This document shows positions 53,485 through 62,599 of a DNA stretch of 64,000 bases, one piece after another (within the stretch, counting starts at the first letter, position 1; each line of letters starts with the position of its first letter). Under the pieces are notes generated by a model that saw only the letters and a list, made by a program, of their open reading frames with translations, was not told the origin of the DNA and made no database searches. The DNA is from JBEKHT01 sp050012135 (GTDB lineage Bacteria; Chloroflexota; Anaerolineae; Anaerolineales; RBG-16-64-43): assembly GCA_050012135.1 (NCBI GenBank), contig JBEKHT010000002.1:75841-139840 (forward strand). Reading direction: 5' to 3'. The translations under genes and the position numbers were made by a program.

Positions 53485-54418
53485 GCTTTCCCTGCTTCTG
53501 GGGCTCGTCACCTTGGCCCTGGGTTCTTGCCAAGGGGTCGAAAGCCCTGCGAGCCCACCCGGCCTGGTGGCCATTGTGCCCACAGTGGCGTCCGCCGCCA
53601 CGTCCGTTTCGACCTCCGCTCCCGGACCGGCCACTCCTCTTTCACCGGCCCAGGCTGTGCAAGATCCAGCTCAGACCGCGGTGCCTTTGAATGCGGATGA
53701 TTGGGAGACCTGGCCAATTGTGCCAGCGGTGCCCGACGCCATGAAGGAGCTGTTCCAGCAGGGCCAAGCGCTTGGCAATGATCCGCATGCCTTCTCGGTT
53801 TTTGGGGATTGCCAGAGTACCCCGGATGTCTTCATGGGGGTCTATGACACGGACCCGACCCAGGTTTCTCAGCTACCGCCCGCGCTGCAGGATACGGTTA
53901 GCTATTTTGCCGGTTCATTCAATCGTGAGAGCCCCACCTCCAGGAGTGGGACGACGGCGGGCGCGTTGCTGTGGGATCAGTGGACCGAAGGCAAATACGG
54001 CTGCGCTCCGAACGAAACCCCGGTGGACTGCGAGCTGCGAGTCCAGCGACCCTCCTTTGTTCTCATCATGGTGGGAACACACTACGAGTCGCGAAACATC
54101 GACTACCTGCGCACGATCCTCAATGACCTCCTGGGTCACGGGGTGGTGCCCATCGTCGCCACCAAAGCCGACGATCGCGAGCTTGACGATCACCTCAACC
54201 GGGACATGGCGGTCCTGGCCCTCCAGGACAGCGTTCCCCTTTGGAATTTCTGGGCTTCGGTCAAGGATCAGCCGAACCACGATCTGTACACCAAGCCAAT
54301 TGATAAACACCTCGGCGACATCTATCTGAATGATGACGGCCTGGAGCGGCATCGCTTCACGAGTCTGGAGGCGCTCGATGCAGTTCGACGGGCTGTCGGT
54401 GATTCCCTGTCCCCCTGA
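53468..54418 (+). CDS. SGNH-hydrolase-like lipoprotein
   Basis: A 316-residue protein with a short signal (ANRLSLLLGLVTLALGSC) ending in a lipobox cysteine at position 21, then a Ser/Thr/Pro-rich linker to about residue 70, then a domain with FSVFGDCQS near 108-116 (a GDSL-like block with Cys in place of the second residue pair), SFVLIMVGTHYESRN near 196 and a C-terminal HRFTSLEALDAV near 295. This is consistent with an SGNH/GDSL esterase anchored outside the membrane. It starts with GTG inside the preceding lipoprotein gene. It converges with the Dlt-like operon, whose SGNH protein has a related fold. Confidence 0.68.
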   Translation: MGTANRLSLLLGLVTLALGSCQGVESPASPPGLVAIVPTVASAATSVSTSAPGPATPLSPAQAVQDPAQTAVPLNADDWETWPIVPAVPDAMKELFQQGQALGNDPHAFSVFGDCQSTPDVFMGVYDTDPTQVSQLPPALQDTVSYFAGSFNRESPTSRSGTTAGALLWDQWTEGKYGCAPNETPVDCELRVQRPSFVLIMVGTHYESRNIDYLRTILNDLLGHGVVPIVATKADDRELDDHLNRDMAVLALQDSVPLWNFWASVKDQPNHDLYTKPIDKHLGDIYLNDDGLERHRFTSLEALDAVRRAVGDSLSP

Positions 54419-54736
54419 GCGCCCTAGCGGCGGATTCCTCCCGCTTGAGGGGCCAAGGGGGAGGCTCTTGTCTCTGCCGGCTGAGAGGTCGGCGAAGAGA
54501 AGGGCTCGGAGGGAGGAGAGGTTGCAGGGGCACAGGCCCGGTCTCGAGAGCTGGGAGTGCAGGCCGAGACAGGCTGAGCAGGTTCCACAAGCCTGGATGG
54601 CCTGCTGCTCTTTTCGGGTTTGAAGCCCTCCCGGACCCGACCCAGATCTTGATTGCCTCGCTGGGCCGGGGGAGAGGGTCCCAATCGTCCGGCCTCAAGG
54701 GATCTTGAGGGGCTCGAAGGCCTCGGCCTGTCTCCC
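54419..54736. other. convergent intergenic region
   Basis: About 320 nt between converging genes. It should contain terminators for both but I see no stem-loop with a T-run. No gene is supported. Confidence 0.35.
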
Positions 54737-56428
54737 TCAACCCCCTTCGGCGAGAAGTTTGTCCCGATTGGCTCCCCGCGCGATCTTGCCGCTGCTGGTT
54801 TTCACCAGCCAGCGCTCATCGACCAGCTTGAGGGGTCCCAGGGTCACCTCTGAGCCTGTGGCAACCGCTTCGCGGATGGACAGAGAGAGACGGGCCGGAT
54901 CGGCGCGCGATCGAGGATCGGTTTCCACAACGGCGGCAACTTCTTCGGTACCGAGTTCCGGGTTGAAGATCCCAAACACGACTACCCTGCCGGGATGAAC
55001 GCCAGGGACCTGGTTGACGAGGGACTCGATATCCTGCGGGTAAATGTTCTTCCCTCCCACGATCATCAGGTCCTTCTTCCGCCCGGTGATGAAAACCTCG
55101 CCCTCCGCCAGATAGCCTAAGTCCCCGGTCCGGTACCAGCCATCGCGCAGGGCTTCGGCGGTGGCATCCGGTCGGTTGAAATACCTTTCCAGCATGCAGT
55201 CGCTTTGCAGCACGAGTTCGCCCACCTCGCGGTCCGGCCGGGGAGATCCATCCGAGTCGAGTACTCTCACCTCGCAATTGCGAAGCGGGGGGCCGGCCGA
55301 GACGACTTCAACCACGCGTGCCGAACCGGGTTCGGCCGGCCGCGCCAGAGCCTGACGTGCGAGGACATCGCCATCCACGCGATCGATCCGAACGGCCGCC
55401 CCAATTCCGCCCTGGCTGACGGCAAACACATTCTCGGCCATGGCGTAGCAGGTGGCCAGGGCGTCTTCGCTCAGTCCGCAAGCTCGAAAACGATTTGCGA
55501 ACATGCGGTGGCTTTCCGCAGCCATCGGCTCGCTGCAATTGATGACGGCTCTCCAAGATGAGAGATTGACCCCAGACAGCTCGCGGTCCGGGATCCGCGC
55601 GGCGCTGAAGTTGTATGCAAAGTTGGGGAGCCACGAGAGCGTACCATGGTAGGTGCTCACCGCCTGAAGGAGCATCCAGGGTGCGCGCACCCATTCGAAG
55701 GGCGAAAGCATAACAAGTTTCGCGCCCGCCAGTATGGGAAGCAGGAATCCGGCAATCAGCCCCATATCGTGGTAGAGGGGGAGCCAGCTCACGATCACGT
55801 CCTGGGTGGAGAAGTCGAGGGCTGGAAGGTACGCCGCAAGCTGGCGCAGCACGGCTTGATGCGAGAGGGCCACCCCCTTTTGTAGCCCAGTGGTCCCCGA
55901 CGAATGCTGCAAAAGGGCGAGCGAGCTCCCCTCCACCTTGAGGCCCTCCCATGAGCTGGGTTCGGGGATTCCCGCGCCGTCGAGGTGGTTGCCCGGGTCG
56001 AGAACCGCCTTCACTCCTTCCGCGTGGCCGAATCGGGCTCGCAAGACCGCGGCGAAATCCGATTCCGCGATCAGGGCCGCTGGACGGGTGATCGCGACCA
56101 GGGAGTCCAGGCTCTCTCTGTAGCGGTTGGGGTCGAGCTTCTCGGTCAGGAAGGGTAGGATGCTTGGAATCGCCCCGATCAGTGCAGCTCCGAAAAAGGA
56201 GTAAAGGAGATCTTCTCCGGGGGACAGGAGATCGACCACTACCTCCCCGGGTTGGATCCCGGCTGCGTGGTACCTGAGGGCGTACCCAGCCGCACCCTCA
56301 AAGAGGTGTCTGACCGTAATCAAGGTGTCGCCCCTGCGAAAATGGAGAATTGCAGCGATCTCTTCCGGCTCCTCCCGGTAGCGGCGGAAAAGGATCTGGG
56401 CGATGTTGCTCTCTGTGCGGATCATCAT
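54737..56428 (-). CDS. fatty-acyl-AMP-ligase-like AMP-binding enzyme
   Basis: A 563-residue adenylate-forming enzyme. ALLQHSSGTTGLQKGVALSH at 171-190 is the ATP-binding A-motif, SWLPLYHDMGLIAG at 214-227 and WLPNFAYNFSA near 285 are hallmarks of fatty-acyl-AMP ligases (FAAL, FadD32-like), RTGDLGYL near 441 and the late Lys in VKTSSGKIAR complete the fold. FAALs load acyl groups from fatty acids onto carrier proteins without CoA. Its ATG overlaps the stop of the carrier-protein gene by four bases, so the carrier is the likely acceptor. In the Dlt-like operon it takes the place of DltA, but sequence suggests acyl rather than D-Ala activation. Confidence 0.85.
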   Translation of the reverse strand: MMIRTESNIAQILFRRYREEPEEIAAILHFRRGDTLITVRHLFEGAAGYALRYHAAGIQPGEVVVDLLSPGEDLLYSFFGAALIGAIPSILPFLTEKLDPNRYRESLDSLVAITRPAALIAESDFAAVLRARFGHAEGVKAVLDPGNHLDGAGIPEPSSWEGLKVEGSSLALLQHSSGTTGLQKGVALSHQAVLRQLAAYLPALDFSTQDVIVSWLPLYHDMGLIAGFLLPILAGAKLVMLSPFEWVRAPWMLLQAVSTYHGTLSWLPNFAYNFSAARIPDRELSGVNLSSWRAVINCSEPMAAESHRMFANRFRACGLSEDALATCYAMAENVFAVSQGGIGAAVRIDRVDGDVLARQALARPAEPGSARVVEVVSAGPPLRNCEVRVLDSDGSPRPDREVGELVLQSDCMLERYFNRPDATAEALRDGWYRTGDLGYLAEGEVFITGRKKDLMIVGGKNIYPQDIESLVNQVPGVHPGRVVVFGIFNPELGTEEVAAVVETDPRSRADPARLSLSIREAVATGSEVTLGPLKLVDERWLVKTSSGKIARGANRDKLLAEGG

Positions 56429-56667
56429 CGGCGCAAGCGAATGAGCTGGGCGAGCTGGTTCAAGGTATCGAAGGTGCCTGGATTGAGCTCCGTGTCGTCG
56501 ATCCGCACTCCGAATTCGGATTCGACGAAAAGTGCGAGGTCGACAAGATGGAAAGAATCCACCAGGCCGCTGGTGAGCAGCGCTTGTTCCGTGGGGATCT
56601 GCGCGGGAGGCAGGTGAAGGCAGTTGTCGGCCAAATAGGTACGCAACCGGTCCTCAATATCGTCCAT
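56425..56667 (-). CDS. acyl carrier protein (DltC-like position)
   Basis: An 80-residue carrier protein. Ser38 in LTSGLVDSFHLVDLAL is the phosphopantetheine attachment site, with the acidic residues after it typical of ACP helix II; the surrounding EDRLRTYLADN and LFVESEFGVRIDD stretches form helices I and III. AGGAGA precedes the ATG at 56667; the frame is open to 56733 without conserved sequence. Coupled to the ligase gene by an ATGA overlap. It should carry the acyl group activated by that ligase to the MBOAT. Confidence 0.88.
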   Translation of the reverse strand: MDDIEDRLRTYLADNCLHLPPAQIPTEQALLTSGLVDSFHLVDLALFVESEFGVRIDDTELNPGTFDTLNQLAQLIRLRR

Positions 56668-57052
56668 GGATCTCTCCTGGATACCGGGCCAGAGTCTATC
56701 ATGGGGGCCCGCGACCTCCACATCACGATCCAAGGCGGCTCCAGAGTATCAGAGCCCAAGAAGCCAGGCGGAAGGCCACGCGCCGAGTTGGCGCTCTTCA
56801 GCCACATTTGCCGCATCGGGCGGCCGATCCCTCTTGTCGACAGGTTGGCGACTGATTGTTTCCCAACTCGACCCTAGCGGGTTGTCAGTCGCAACCCCCG
56901 AGGAGGGCTTGGTTTTCGTGCCTCCGGGGGCCGAACCCACAGGCTGGTTTGCCCTGGGAAGAGTTTCAAAAGGAGCGAGCCTTGTCCGCCGGAGAGAGCC
57001 GCACATGAAGTCAGAGGGCGAGGCTGTTCCGGGTCGCGCGACTCGCGGCTCG
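56668..57052. other. intergenic between SGNH and carrier-protein genes, with a hairpin
   Basis: About 385 nt within the otherwise compact operon. GCGACTGA (56848-56855) and TCAGTCGC (56885-56892) form an 8-bp stem with a 29-nt loop on either strand, followed on the minus strand by no T-run. It may separate two transcripts or be an internal regulatory structure. No gene is supported. Confidence 0.4.
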
Positions 57053-58195
57053 TTAGCTGCAGGGCTGCGAGTGGATGGCCTCTGAGACTTCCTCGGCCAG
57101 GATGGATTCGCCTTGGACGGTCAAGTGAATGGGGCTGTTCGTGAATTCGCTGGCCGGAACGGTATCCCACACGTCCAGGTACGGCCAGCCAATCTGTTTC
57201 GCAAACTGACTCAGCATGAGACGGTACTGGTCGTAGGCCCAGCGAGGGTAGAAGAGGTTGTAGCGGATATCGCTGTTCTTGCCAGAGCTCATGAGGATGG
57301 GTTCGTTGACGAGTAAGATGGGCACTTTCCCGGCCGCAAGCTGGCCGGCGGCTAGCACTCCGAAGGCAAGTTGGGATGGCTGAAGCGTGGGGCCGGAGGA
57401 ACCGTTGAAGGAAGCATCCGGCTCAAAGTCCCGCTGGGCAGGCGTGAACGAGGCTGGGTAGACCTGATCCACCCCGGTCGCGGCCCACATCACCCCGTAC
57501 AATTGAAGACGGACAAGATCGGCCAGATCTCGCCGGCGGCCGATGATGGTCTGACTCCAGAAGCTCTCTGGAGGGAAGGCCGGATTATTGGGATCGAGCC
57601 CCAGATGATATCGGGCGATCAGATCGCGCACCCGGGGAGCATTGTTGGCCACTACGGGGGAGGCGAGCTGGGTCGAGAGAGGGAATGCCTGCAGCGTGGT
57701 GAACCAGAGGATGAGATCCGGTTGATAATCCGCAGCTTGGTCAAGGATCATCAAGTCCTTGACCAGGGAGATGGTCGGATACCCCAAGTTGTAGAAGCGG
57801 GCCGGCTTGCCGCAGACAGCCAGGTGGTCCGTATTGAGAAGACCTGCAACGGTGTCCTCAGGCTTGAGGAGCAGACCCCAGACGGACGAGTCCCCCAGGA
57901 TCAGGACCCGATACTGATCGGCAGGCTTGCTCCCGGCGGAAAGGACATGCGAGGCGAACATCGCATCGACGTCGTAGAGGCTGAGGTTGTAGAATTGCCC
58001 CGAATTCTCGCCAAACGGAAAGCGTTCGCGGCCGGGCACAAGAAGGTTGTAGGCCGAAATGCGACCAAGTCCTGAAGGATTGGCCGTGGCAAACCCCAAG
58101 TTGGCGAGGACAAATAGGATGAGTGTCTTGGCCAGGAGACGAAATGGGCGGATCGGCCGTCCAGGACCGTGGGGATTCCCAGGGGCCGTCATCAA
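57053..58195 (-). CDS. SGNH-fold protein with N-terminal anchor (DltD-like position)
   Basis: A 380-residue protein with one TM helix at about 20-40 and a long extracytoplasmic domain. LILGDSSVWGLLL at 98-110 is the SGNH block I with Ser103 as nucleophile; block II YNLGYPTISL near 134 and block III LWFTTLQAF near 161 follow; block V is SPIHLTVQGESILAEE with His357. The Asp normally three residues before that His is Ser here. DltD proteins share this layout and hand D-alanine to teichoic acid. Its ATG overlaps the MBOAT stop by four bases, so the two are coupled and probably form a membrane complex. Confidence 0.82.
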   Translation of the reverse strand: MMTAPGNPHGPGRPIRPFRLLAKTLILFVLANLGFATANPSGLGRISAYNLLVPGRERFPFGENSGQFYNLSLYDVDAMFASHVLSAGSKPADQYRVLILGDSSVWGLLLKPEDTVAGLLNTDHLAVCGKPARFYNLGYPTISLVKDLMILDQAADYQPDLILWFTTLQAFPLSTQLASPVVANNAPRVRDLIARYHLGLDPNNPAFPPESFWSQTIIGRRRDLADLVRLQLYGVMWAATGVDQVYPASFTPAQRDFEPDASFNGSSGPTLQPSQLAFGVLAAGQLAAGKVPILLVNEPILMSSGKNSDIRYNLFYPRWAYDQYRLMLSQFAKQIGWPYLDVWDTVPASEFTNSPIHLTVQGESILAEEVSEAIHSQPCS

Positions 58196-59619
58196 GGCAC
58201 TCCTGCCAGCCGGCGGAGGAAGGCGAGAGTGAGCGAGGGTGTTGGCAACGCGAAGAATGCCCAGCCAAGGGCCACGTAGTGAAAGGTCACCAGCACGCCG
58301 ATCACCTCCAGGAAGGTTCGACGGGGAGAAGATCGCGCCCAGGCGCTGATCGGTCTGCGCGTCAATTCACTCCAGCGATTCTGGAGAAACAGTCCGATGC
58401 CGTGCCACAGTCCCCAGAGCACAAAGTTGGTTGAGATCCCGTGCCAGAGACCGATGAGCAGCATCGTGCTGATCTGCGAAACGAAGACGATGGCACCGAC
58501 CGGAATAGCATTCTTGCGGCTTCGTAGCGCGCGGGTCAGCGGATTGAAGAAGTAGGAACGGAACCACTGCGTCAAGCTCATGTGCCAGCTGTTCCAAAAC
58601 AGCGCCAGATTGGACTTGAGGTACGGTGCGTTGAAGTTCTCGGGTAGCTGGATGCCCATCAGTCGTCCAACCCCGATGGCAATATCGGTGTACCCGCTGA
58701 AATCAAGATAGATCTGGAATGCGTAGGCATAGAGGAGCACCCAGGCCCAGCCGGCGCTTCGAACCTGGGTGGCGTTCGTCCCGTTGAGTGCGATGAGGGC
58801 CAGCGAGTCGGCGAGGACGAACTTCTTGAACATTCCTGTGACCAGACGCCGTCCTGCGGCCAACCACCCTTCCTGACCCAGGGCGACGGGGTGGCGCAGG
58901 TCTTGGATGAAGCGCTCAATTCGATCGATGGGCCCGGCCGTCAGCGAGGGGAAGAAAATCACATAGGTAACATATTCGGCAAGGCTTACATCGGGAAGAC
59001 GCCCGCTCTGCCGGTCGCGAAAAGTGTGGATCATCCGGAAGGCGATGTAGGAGAATCCGAGCCACTGTAGATCGGATACCGCAGCCAGGTTGGTCGGCTG
59101 CCCGGTCACAGCTCGGACTCCGGCGCTCGCTGCAATGCCCAGGGCGGGGGTCTTTAGGACGACGAAAACCGCCAGGAGGGCCGCGGTGAGCAGCCATAGG
59201 CCCGCGAAGGATTTGCCTCGGGATCGGGTGAGGCTGAAAAATGCAACCCCGACGGCCGCCACCAAACCGAGGATCGGTTCGAATTGCGGAGGGCGACTGG
59301 CCGTAAGAATGGGTTCAAGGTTGAGGTAGCGAGTCAGACCCAGCAGCAGGATGAGGCCCAGCACGATCGCGGCTGCCACCCAGTTCTGCGCTTCGCGACG
59401 GGAGGAAACCGGCACGGTGAACAGCCAGCCGAAGATCGAGAGCGTCAACGTCGCGACAGGAAGCCAGAAATCGAGGCCGCGCAGAGGCAGGGCCGGTTGA
59501 AACCAGAACACGGCCAGCACACTCGCTGCCAGGAAGGAATAGACCCTGGACCGCGGGGGGAGAAGCGTGCCGCACGCGAGCGCAACCGCACCTCCAATCA
59601 GGATCTGCGACAGGGTCAT
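58192..59619 (-). CDS. MBOAT-family O-acyltransferase (DltB/AlgI-like)
   Basis: A 475-residue polytopic acyltransferase with about 11-12 TM helices. The MBOAT signatures are clear: FNAPYLKSNLALFWNSWHMS at 329-348 with His346, and LWHGISTNFVLWGLWHG at 391-407 with the catalytic His393. YLDFSGYTDIAIGVGRLMG at 304-322 and PSLTAGPIDR near 224 are further family landmarks. It should move an acyl group from the carrier protein across the membrane to an extracytoplasmic polymer, as DltB does for D-alanine or AlgI for acetyl. It starts at the base after the microprotein stop and its stop overlaps the SGNH gene. Confidence 0.93.
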   Translation of the reverse strand: MTLSQILIGGAVALACGTLLPPRSRVYSFLAASVLAVFWFQPALPLRGLDFWLPVATLTLSIFGWLFTVPVSSRREAQNWVAAAIVLGLILLLGLTRYLNLEPILTASRPPQFEPILGLVAAVGVAFFSLTRSRGKSFAGLWLLTAALLAVFVVLKTPALGIAASAGVRAVTGQPTNLAAVSDLQWLGFSYIAFRMIHTFRDRQSGRLPDVSLAEYVTYVIFFPSLTAGPIDRIERFIQDLRHPVALGQEGWLAAGRRLVTGMFKKFVLADSLALIALNGTNATQVRSAGWAWVLLYAYAFQIYLDFSGYTDIAIGVGRLMGIQLPENFNAPYLKSNLALFWNSWHMSLTQWFRSYFFNPLTRALRSRKNAIPVGAIVFVSQISTMLLIGLWHGISTNFVLWGLWHGIGLFLQNRWSELTRRPISAWARSSPRRTFLEVIGVLVTFHYVALGWAFFALPTPSLTLAFLRRLAGVP

Positions 59620-59748
59620 CTAGAACCCTTGATAGATCCAGCGCGGACCGCTGCCTGAGGTGAGGATCACCAGCGCGATTAGGATCAGGCAAAAGACAAT
59701 TGCCAGAAGGTTCTCGAGGGTAAAGATGGTCGCTATCAGGCGTCTCAT
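59620..59748 (-). CDS. 42-residue DltX-like microprotein
   Basis: A complete 42-residue frame read MRRLIATIFT at the start, then a hydrophobic TM helix from about 9 to 30, then GSGPRWIYQGF at the end. The C-terminal W-I-Y-x-x-F pattern matches the F-I-Y-x-x-F ending of DltX, the microprotein of the D-alanylation system whose C-terminal motif is needed for acyl transfer. GAGGGGGAG lies just before the ATG and its TAG is immediately followed by the MBOAT ATG. Position next to an MBOAT is as expected for DltX-DltB. The homology is by motif, topology and gene order; sequence identity is too short to prove it. Confidence 0.72.
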   Translation of the reverse strand: MRRLIATIFTLENLLAIVFCLILIALVILTSGSGPRWIYQGF

Positions 59749-60900
59749 CTCCCCCTCACACTAACCTCTCTTGCGAAGCTGGGGCGCCCAGTGTTTCCCG
59801 TTTTCAGGTTCCGTGCCGAGAGCACATCACGAATGAAGATTCGCGAGATGGGCGCTTGAGCCATAGGTGCCCTCGAATTCCGCGGATATTCTCGAGCGCG
59901 CAAAAGGAGGATGGCCAGGGAGATGGGAATGGTCTGCCTCGCCAATCTGTTCCGGCTTCTCCGAAACCGCAAGCGATATCGGACCAACTGCCATCGGGGC
60001 GGCGGTCTCACGCCTCAAAGCGGCCATAGCGTTTTCATCGTCGTTTGCACCACCAGCGCACCCGGTTCAGCCTCCGCGCTCCCGTTTGAAAACCCTGTGA
60101 TTATATGCCACCCGCTGATCTCTGCGATCTCGACGGTTGCAGATGGCCGGAGCCGCAATCAGGGGGTACTGGGATTGGCTGGTGGAGCCATCCGTTGCCC
60201 GCTCCCGAGCTCGTAAAGCTCTGATCTTCCCTCCTGGGTTGCGGCGAGTCGCGATGGCAACCTTTCAAGAACAGTCGGTCTGCAGTCGCCTGAGGCCTGT
60301 TTCGCGAGGCTGGCATGGCGCGGTCAGACCTTTCACGGAGCAGGGGACAAGCTCGGGGACCTGGTTCCGAATTTGACGGAAAGCCTGAAGCCACGTGCGA
60401 TCGTCGCCCTGCACCGCGAAGAGGTCATCAAGCGGCCAGTGAATTTCATAGCTCCACCAATAATCGCTCTTTGGATTCGGCTTTCTTGGAATAGCTAGTC
60501 GCCGAACCCAAAGGTCGAGATCATGGCCTTTGACGCCAGAACGCAACGTTCACGGGACAGACCGTCAGAGGCTCCTCGCCCAGCAGGCGGATGACGGCGG
60601 CGAACGCCTCATCGGAAGAGAGCGCGAGGATCACGACGGCCGCCAGAACGGCCAGCTCGAAGATGATTCTGGCGATGGCAAGGGAGAACCCTGCGGCTTG
60701 GCCCACAGGGTGACCGATGCCTGGTTGGCACCGGATTGCAAAGGAGGGCGGGTCCGCATTGGCGGGCATGGGTGCAAGGGCAGAATTGCCCAGTACAACC
60801 GGGACCAGGCAACCAAGCTGATCAGGGCACTCGCGACTCCAGGATCAGGAGCCGGCTGTGGAAGGATGCCCTTGTTCTCCGTCACTCCTGCCTGCAACGC
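59749..60900. other. intergenic, with a possible membrane-protein remnant
   Basis: About 1.15 kb between the Dlt-like operon and folD. A minus-strand frame 60769-60521 encodes a hydrophobic stretch (AGFSLAIARIIFELAVLAAV) followed by EAFAAVIRLLGEEPL; upstream in another frame near 60890-60800 is VASALISLVAWSRLYWAI. Together they could be a small membrane protein broken by a frameshift, but no start signal is seen. Frames elsewhere in the gap are not supported. Confidence 0.3.
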
Positions 60901-60928
60901 AAAAGGCCGGCAGTCGAACTGCCGGCCT
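60901..60928 (-). terminator. rho-independent terminator of folD
   Basis: On the minus strand AGGCCGGCAG and CTGCCGGCCT form a 10-bp stem around a TTCGA loop, followed by TTTT. It lies about 87 nt after the folD stop. Confidence 0.75.
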
Positions 60929-61014
60929 CCTCTGGGTCGGGTGTGTCACAGCACGGGAAGCCGTCTCTGGGCCGCCCGGGCCAGGCATTGTCGACGGGGA
61001 TCGATATCCTCCAG

Positions 61015-61896
61015 CTACATTCCGTGGCTCAGCTGCGCGGCTCGAACGACATTGCGCATCAGCATGGCAATCGTCATCGGGCCCACTCCACCGGGGACAG
61101 GGGTGATGGCGCCCGCAACCTCCTTAGCTGCATCGAAATCCACGTCCCCAACCATTCGGTGACCACTCTTCTTGGTGGGGTCGTCAATGCTGTTTTGCCC
61201 GACGTCGATCACATAGGCCCCAGGCTTGACCCAGCTCCCTTTGACATAGTTCGCCCTGCCGATCGCCGCAATCAAGATATCGGCTTGACGAACAACATCA
61301 GCGATGTTCTCAGTCTTGGAATGGCAGATTGTGACGGTGGCATTGGCGCGGACGAGCAACAGCGCGGCGGGCATGCCAACGATATTTGACCGACCGAGTA
61401 CGACGGCTCGCTTGCCCTCAATCTTGCACCCGGAGCGCTCCAGCAGGACGATGCAACCGGCTGGTGTGCAGGGAACAAAGAGGGGATCGCGCCGTTTCAT
61501 GGCCAGTCGGCCGATGTTAATAGGATGGAATCCGTCAACATCCTTCTCAATGCTGATGAGCGAAAGGGTCCGTTCCTCATCCAGGCCGGCCGGAAGCGGA
61601 AGTTGAACGAGGATTCCGTTGACCTTGGGGTCCGCATTGAGTTTCGCCACCAGGGTATCGAGTTCCTCCTGGGGTGTGGTGGCCGGGAGCTCGTGGCCGA
61701 AGGAAACGATTCCCAGGTCTTCACAGGACTTGCGCTTGTTTTTCACATACATGTGCGAGGCGGGGTTGTCCCCGACCAATACGGTCGCTAGGCCAGGGCG
61801 GGGCATCCCAGCTGCAACCATCTTGGCCACCTCCGCCGCTGCCTCGCTACGGACCTGCTCGGCGATCGCCTTCCCGTCAATAAGATTGGCTGACAC
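61015..61896 (-). CDS. folD: methylenetetrahydrofolate dehydrogenase / cyclohydrolase FolD
   Basis: A 293-residue bifunctional enzyme interconverting methylene-, methenyl- and formyl-tetrahydrofolate. Signatures: GDNPASHMYVKNKRKSCEDL near 42-61 with the catalytic Lys, VQLPLPAGLDEE near 97, DVDGFHPINIGRL near 119, PCTPAGCIVLLERS near 142 and the NADP-binding GRSNIVGMPAALLL near 168, then GGVGPMTIAMLM near the end. Length is typical. AGGAGG precedes the ATG; a strong terminator follows. Confidence 0.96.
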   Translation of the reverse strand: MSANLIDGKAIAEQVRSEAAAEVAKMVAAGMPRPGLATVLVGDNPASHMYVKNKRKSCEDLGIVSFGHELPATTPQEELDTLVAKLNADPKVNGILVQLPLPAGLDEERTLSLISIEKDVDGFHPINIGRLAMKRRDPLFVPCTPAGCIVLLERSGCKIEGKRAVVLGRSNIVGMPAALLLVRANATVTICHSKTENIADVVRQADILIAAIGRANYVKGSWVKPGAYVIDVGQNSIDDPTKKSGHRMVGDVDFDAAKEVAGAITPVPGGVGPMTIAMLMRNVVRAAQLSHGM

Positions 61897-62599
61897 GTTG
61901 TCCTCCTGAAGTCAATAGGTTCAGATCGAACGGGTCACGGGTCGTAGGACCCGCATATCTCGACATTCCTCTTCGCGAACCTCATGCGTGGTTCGCCCCG
62001 GGCCGGGGCTTGCCTGCGAAAGTCGCCCTACCTCCTTCGGCAAGCCACGAGACAAATCTAGCACGTCGCTTGGGGTCTTGGGGAGTGAGATTTGTCGCTC
62101 TCGAGCCGCCGGTTATCAGCGGAACCGTTCCCCTTCTCTACTGAGGGGCCACTCCGGCCCCCTGCAGGGCCTGGTCGGGCCAGAGCCCATCGATCCGAAC
62201 TGGACGTTCCACCTTCCGGAGGGCCGGGAAGGGCCCTGAAAGGAGGCTTCCTGAACCTCACCGACCTCTGACAAAGGAGAGCGGAAGTCACCCGCAGCTC
62301 GGGCAGGGGGCGCTTCCGGCTTGATCCACATCCTCCTCACTGACATCTCCAACGGAACCAGCAGGAAAACGGCGGTCCAATGGCCCTGGATGAGAAGAGT
62401 GCTCTCTGGAGGAGGCGAAGGGGAGCGGGATTGCCCCCATTTCGAATGCTGACAAGGGTATGTTCGACCCAGCCAGGGGTTCTACCACATGGATCCGCAG
62501 CCTTCACCTCAGCAGTTAAGCTGAGGTGGAGACCCCGCCTGCGGGTTCCAGGTGAAGCTCAGGCCTGCCGGATCCACCATTCTGAGCCGATGGATCTCC
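61897..62599. other. intergenic, no supported gene
   Basis: About 700 nt. A 22-nt hairpin (ACCTCAGC/GCTGAGGT, 62506-62527) lies 70 nt downstream of the minus-strand gene at 62600 and may help end its transcript, though no T-run follows. A minus-strand frame near 62300 ends in CPSCG but cannot be tied to a family. Nothing else is supported. Confidence 0.35.
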
